DNA from: JANSWP01 sp041941305
GTDB lineage: Bacteria > Bacteroidota > Bacteroidia > Chitinophagales > Saprospiraceae
Direction: 5' to 3'
DNA: 64,000 bases
Assembly (NCBI GenBank): GCA_041941305.1
Contig: JBGTQJ010000008.1
Location: forward strand, 62,001 to 126,000
Below are positions 61,355 through 64,000 of this stretch, in pieces (position 1 is the stretch's first letter; every line of letters starts with the position of its first letter). Position numbers and translations under genes: made by a program. The notes beneath the pieces were generated by a model, which saw nothing but the letters and a program-made list of their open reading frames with translations, was not told the origin of the DNA and did no database searches.

Positions 61355-62853
61355 GAAATTGCCCATAAACCGAAAAAGGTTACCAGACCATTCAAAGCAA
61401 TTATCAGGAATCCAAATTCGAATCCATTGAACCAGACCTTTGAGTTGTAATTAATCAGGTAACTCAAAACAGGTGCTGCAAGACAAACAGGAATAACGAG
61501 ATTATCTCGAAGCTTACGTTTGGTAAACATGCCAAAAACAAACAAGCCAAGAATAGGTCCATAAGTATAGCCTGCCACTTTAAACAACTCATTAATCACT
61601 GCATCACTATTCAAAGCATGAAAAAGAAGTATCGTCCCTAATAAGACTATGGAAAAACCTAGGTGGACCATCCACCTGGTTTTCTGCTTTTCATTTTCCG
61701 ATTTATCACTTTTGCCAAAATCGAGAAAGTCAATGCAAAAAGAAGTAGTCAAGGCTGTTAGAGCGGAGTCTGCACTTGAATAAGCTGCCGCCACCAGACC
61801 TAAAATAAAAACCACAGCGGCTACAGCACCTAAATTGCCCAATCCGATCGTAGGATAGACCAAATCACTATCCAGTTTCAACTCTCCATTCACCAATTTG
61901 GTAGGCAATTCCAAACCAACTTCGTTGGCATATAAATAAAGAAGGGCTCCCAGGGTGAGGAAAAGAATATTTGCAAAAACAAGAATACCACTGAAAGTAT
62001 ACATATTTTTTTGAGCATCTTTCAATGACTTACAGCTCAGGTTCTTCTGCATCATATCTTGATCCAAACCAGTCATCACAATGGTAATCAAGGCTCCGGC
62101 AAAGAATTGTTTAAAGAAGTTATTTGGATCTTCCCATCCTCCCTCAAAAAAGAAAACTTGCGAATACTTACTGTTTTGAACCATTGAAATCAATTCTCCC
62201 AAATCTTCATCCAAGGCATTGCCAATAGCAAATATGGTTAGCACAACAGCGGTCAGCATACAAATTGTCTGAAGCGTGTCTGTCCAAACAATGGTTTTGA
62301 TTCCACCTTTAAAGGTATAAACCCAAATTAATAAAATGGTAATGACTACTGTACTCCAGAATGGCATTCCAAAAGGCTCCATTACAAATTTTTGCAAAAC
62401 AATCGCCACCAAAAATAAACGGAAAGAGGCACCAATAATTCTGGAAAGCAAAAAGTAAGCAGCTCCGGTTTTATAAGAAAAAACGCCAAACCGTTGTTCT
62501 AAATATTCGTAAATCGAAGTCAAATTCAGGCGATAATATAAAGGCAGTAAGACTTGAGCAATAACCACATAACCCAACAAATAACCAAAAACCACCTGCA
62601 TGTAGGAAAACGCCTGATTCAAGCCACCAGCTCCAACCTTGCCTGGAATAGAAATAAAGGTCACTCCTGAAAGAGAAGCACCAATCATCCCAATAGCTAC
62701 TAACAACCAGGGAGATTTGCGTCCAGCTATGAAAAAATCAGCATTGTCCGCCTGTTTTCCTGTAAACCAGGAAACCACCATCAACACAATAAAATAAGCA
62801 ACAACAATGCTTAAAATTAATTCGGGACTGAGATTCATAATTGCTTTATTCAA
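61324..62853 (-). CDS. Sodium:solute symporter family protein
   Basis: The 509-residue protein has about thirteen membrane helices of the SSS/LeuT-type superfamily. Recognisable regions are FFIAGRKSPWLLVAIGMIGASLSGVTFISIPG (helices 1-2, split), GGIKTIVWTDTLQ, and DQDMMQKNLSCKSLKDA. These transporters import a solute using the sodium gradient; substrate (sugar, amino acid, sialic acid or other) cannot be told. A start at M6 (62838) would shorten it by five residues. It overlaps the convergent ABM gene. Confidence 0.9.
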   Translation of the reverse strand: MNKAIMNLSPELILSIVVAYFIVLMVVSWFTGKQADNADFFIAGRKSPWLLVAIGMIGASLSGVTFISIPGKVGAGGLNQAFSYMQVVFGYLLGYVVIAQVLLPLYYRLNLTSIYEYLEQRFGVFSYKTGAAYFLLSRIIGASFRLFLVAIVLQKFVMEPFGMPFWSTVVITILLIWVYTFKGGIKTIVWTDTLQTICMLTAVVLTIFAIGNALDEDLGELISMVQNSKYSQVFFFEGGWEDPNNFFKQFFAGALITIVMTGLDQDMMQKNLSCKSLKDAQKNMYTFSGILVFANILFLTLGALLYLYANEVGLELPTKLVNGELKLDSDLVYPTIGLGNLGAVAAVVFILGLVAAAYSSADSALTALTTSFCIDFLDFGKSDKSENEKQKTRWMVHLGFSIVLLGTILLFHALNSDAVINELFKVAGYTYGPILGLFVFGMFTKRKLRDNLVIPVCLAAPVLSYLINYNSKVWFNGFEFGFLIIALNGLVTFFGLWAISYEGEEVAES

Positions 62854-62961
62854 ATTTTGGAACGCGGGCCGAAGGTATAAAATTTTGGGAAGTGAGAAAG
62901 CTGGTTTTAAGAATGCTCCTCCAGGCTTTCATTTCTCACCTCTCCTTTCAGTCTTCTCAAA

Positions 62962-62990
62962 AAAAAAGCCCGTCAAAATTGACGAGCTTT
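62962..62990 (-). terminator. Terminator after tRNA-Phe (minus strand)
   Basis: On the minus strand AAAGCTCGTCAA pairs with TTGACGGGCTTT (one mismatch), followed by six or more T. Confidence 0.75.
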
Positions 62991-62996
62991 CGAAGG

Positions 62997-63069
62997 TGGT
63001 ACCTCCCAGAATCGAACTGGGGACACCAGGATTTTCAGTCCTGTGCTCTACCAACTGAGCTAAGGTACC
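62997..63069 (-). tRNA. tRNA-Phe (GAA)
   Basis: The minus strand folds as a 73-nt cloverleaf: acceptor GGTACCT/AGGTACC, D arm TAGCTCAGTTGGTAGAGC, anticodon loop CTGAAAA with anticodon GAA, and T arm GGTTCGA-like CAGTTCGATTCTG. The discriminator is A and CCA is not encoded (the 3' flank reads CCT). A perfect TAnnTTTG box lies about 100 bases upstream at 63170-63177. Confidence 0.95.
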
Positions 63070-63440
63070 GATGCTTCACGATTTGCGATTTCTGATTTAG
63101 AAAAGAAATTCTTGCTTTTAAGAATCTATTTTTTTCGTATTTCAAAATGCGCTTTTTCGTTAGCGGACGCAAAAATAGATGGATTTTTCATATTCCACAA
63201 TATGCAAAGAAAAATTTGATGAAAAATGTTCCAAAAAAAATTAAAAATCAATTTCAAAAGGAGGATCCATGCTCCTTACATTTTCGTTTCTTTGCCGAAT
63301 TATTAAGTAATCTAAGTTGCGAACAACTAATGTTCGCAACTTGCGTTAAGTATAGTTGGCTTTAGCTATTGATTCTAAAAAAGGATTTGTCAAAACAGAT
63401 AAAACCCAATAGTTCATGCCATTAGCCAATACTCAATTAC
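63070..63440. other. Upstream region of tRNA-Phe and leader of the small membrane peptide
   Basis: No gene above the usual size is present. A minus-strand box (TATTTTTG, 63170-63177) probably drives the tRNA. AAGTTGCGAACA (63314-63325) and TGTTCGCAACTT (63331-63342) form a perfect 12-bp hairpin. GTAATCTAAGTT at 63307-63318 resembles the inner end of the MITE-like element at 28452-28622, perhaps a relic. Confidence 0.5.
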
Positions 63441-63608
63441 ATGGCATATCAAAGCAGAAAAAGAGGCTACAAAAGCAGAAGGGAACGTTACGAACGCACA
63501 TCGCGCAATCTCAAAATTTTCTTCATTTTCGCCTTTATAGGTCTTTCCGTCTATTTATTTAAAGTGAGGTATGAGTTTTGGGCCTGGCTAAAAACTTACT
63601 TTTATTGA
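63441..63608 (+). CDS. Small basic membrane peptide (55 residues)
   Basis: The ATG at 63441 opens a 55-codon frame that ends with TGA at 63606-63608. The protein has a highly basic N-terminus (AYQSRKRGYKSRRERYERTSRN, residues 2-23, split here) and one membrane span (about 26-40, FFIFAFIGLSVYLF), then aromatic residues (RYEFWAWLKTYFY). Basic plus one helix is a common plan for small Bacteroidota membrane proteins, and the composition argues against a chance ORF. No family recognised. Confidence 0.6.
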   Translation: MAYQSRKRGYKSRRERYERTSRNLKIFFIFAFIGLSVYLFKVRYEFWAWLKTYFY

Positions 63609-63670
63609 GTTGGAAGCACTTGATTCCCAGCAAAAAATCTTCTTAAGATTACACGATCACCATCTACCGT

Positions 63671-64000
63671 CTACCGAACTAAAGTCAAATCACCCCAAAT
63701 GGTTTCCATCCGTCCATCAGGAAATTGAACCGTAACTTTCCAAACCAAAACCTGCGCATTCATCATTTTCCCTCCAAATTTTCCGTCCCAACCAAAATCG
63801 GGATCGTTCGGGCGAAAATCTTTGGCTTCATGAACCAGGTTTCCCCATCGGTCAAATATTTGAAAGAGCGGAATATTTTCAATAGAAGGACTTCCATAAA
63901 CAATGAAATGATCATTTTCTCCATTTCCATCCGGACTAAAGGCATTGGGAATGTATAGGGGAATTTCTTCATTCACCAAAACGGTAATACTTGAACTTGC
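63671..64000 (-). CDS. 3' end of a T9SS type B (gliding-motility-associated) protein, partial
   Basis: The frame is open to the window edge and encodes at least 109 residues, ending in a type B sorting domain: IPNAFSPDGNGENDHF, FQIFDRWGNLVHEAKDF, and GKMMNAQVLVWKVTVQFPDGR. Such domains direct large proteins to T9SS, often with soluble release. The rest of the gene lies beyond the window. Confidence 0.85.
   Translation of the reverse strand, partial: ASSSITVLVNEEIPLYIPNAFSPDGNGENDHFIVYGSPSIENIPLFQIFDRWGNLVHEAKDFRPNDPDFGWDGKFGGKMMNAQVLVWKVTVQFPDGRMETIWGDLTLVR

Overview
The window looks like a chromosomal scaffold of a Bacteroidota bacterium, most likely a member of the Saprospiria (Lewinella/Saprospiraceae-like). 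The evidence is: AT-rich DNA; at least seven secreted proteins ending in type IX secretion (T9SS) type A sorting tails plus one type B (gliding-motility-associated) tail; a hybrid two-component regulator (HTCS) with a C-terminal AraC domain; repeated Bacteroidota -7 promoter boxes of the form TAnnTTTG just upstream of starts; and almost no Shine-Dalgarno sequences. A run of ten N at 11343-11352 marks a scaffold join, so this is probably a draft or metagenome-assembled genome. The taxonomic placement is inference.

Layout. 1-11300 is mostly housekeeping: the tail of an unidentified gene, a TonB protein, a small membrane protein, an orphan radical SAM enzyme, aroB, a very long class A penicillin-binding protein, a HEAT-cyclophilin lipoprotein and gcvT. 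11384-16405 holds a glycosyltransferase, two unknown lipoproteins, and a TetR regulator next to a PaaE-like ferredoxin reductase whose promoter carries a TetR-type palindrome. 16689-23692 holds a small membrane protein, mutL, two consecutive rhomboid proteases, a membrane-anchored EEP-family hydrolase and cysS. 23845-45230 is the accessory, surface-protein half: two paralogous glycoside hydrolases, two proteins of unknown function, a candidate 43-residue double-glycine leader peptide gene with its own promoter and terminator, a beta-helix T9SS protein, further T9SS proteins (one cut by an in-frame TGA, one tail-fibre-like gene lacking its 5' end), a pair of overlapping small membrane genes, a nucleosidase-like protein and a TPM-domain protein. 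45255-50358 (minus strand) holds a GH18 chitinase-like protein, a TlpA-like lipoprotein, hemJ, truA, a DoxX-like protein and a PorG-like outer-membrane protein. 50681-58715 holds a giant LamG-HTCS regulator followed by a T9SS leucine-rich-repeat protein; between them lie two exact 17-bp direct repeats 21 bp apart, directly upstream of a -7-like box. 58809-64000 holds phoH, a SAM hydroxide adenosyltransferase, an ABM-domain protein, a sodium:solute symporter, tRNA-Phe(GAA), a 55-residue membrane peptide and the 3' end of a type B T9SS protein.

How it works together. The surface proteins would be exported through Sec and T9SS, of which the PorG-like protein may be a part. The HTCS could sense glycans outside the cytoplasmic membrane and switch on the LRR surface protein through the direct repeats. 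Non-coding structure is rich: two elements of about 165 bp sharing terminal inverted repeats (28452-28622 and 38841-39003), two GC-rich double-hairpin elements (48634-48700 and 60941-61032), a third inverted-repeat element (1052-1246), a 44-bp perfect palindrome inside the start of a T9SS gene, and many intrinsic terminators. The most novel candidates are the orphan double-glycine peptide, the LamG-HTCS with its putative operator, and the MITE-like family.
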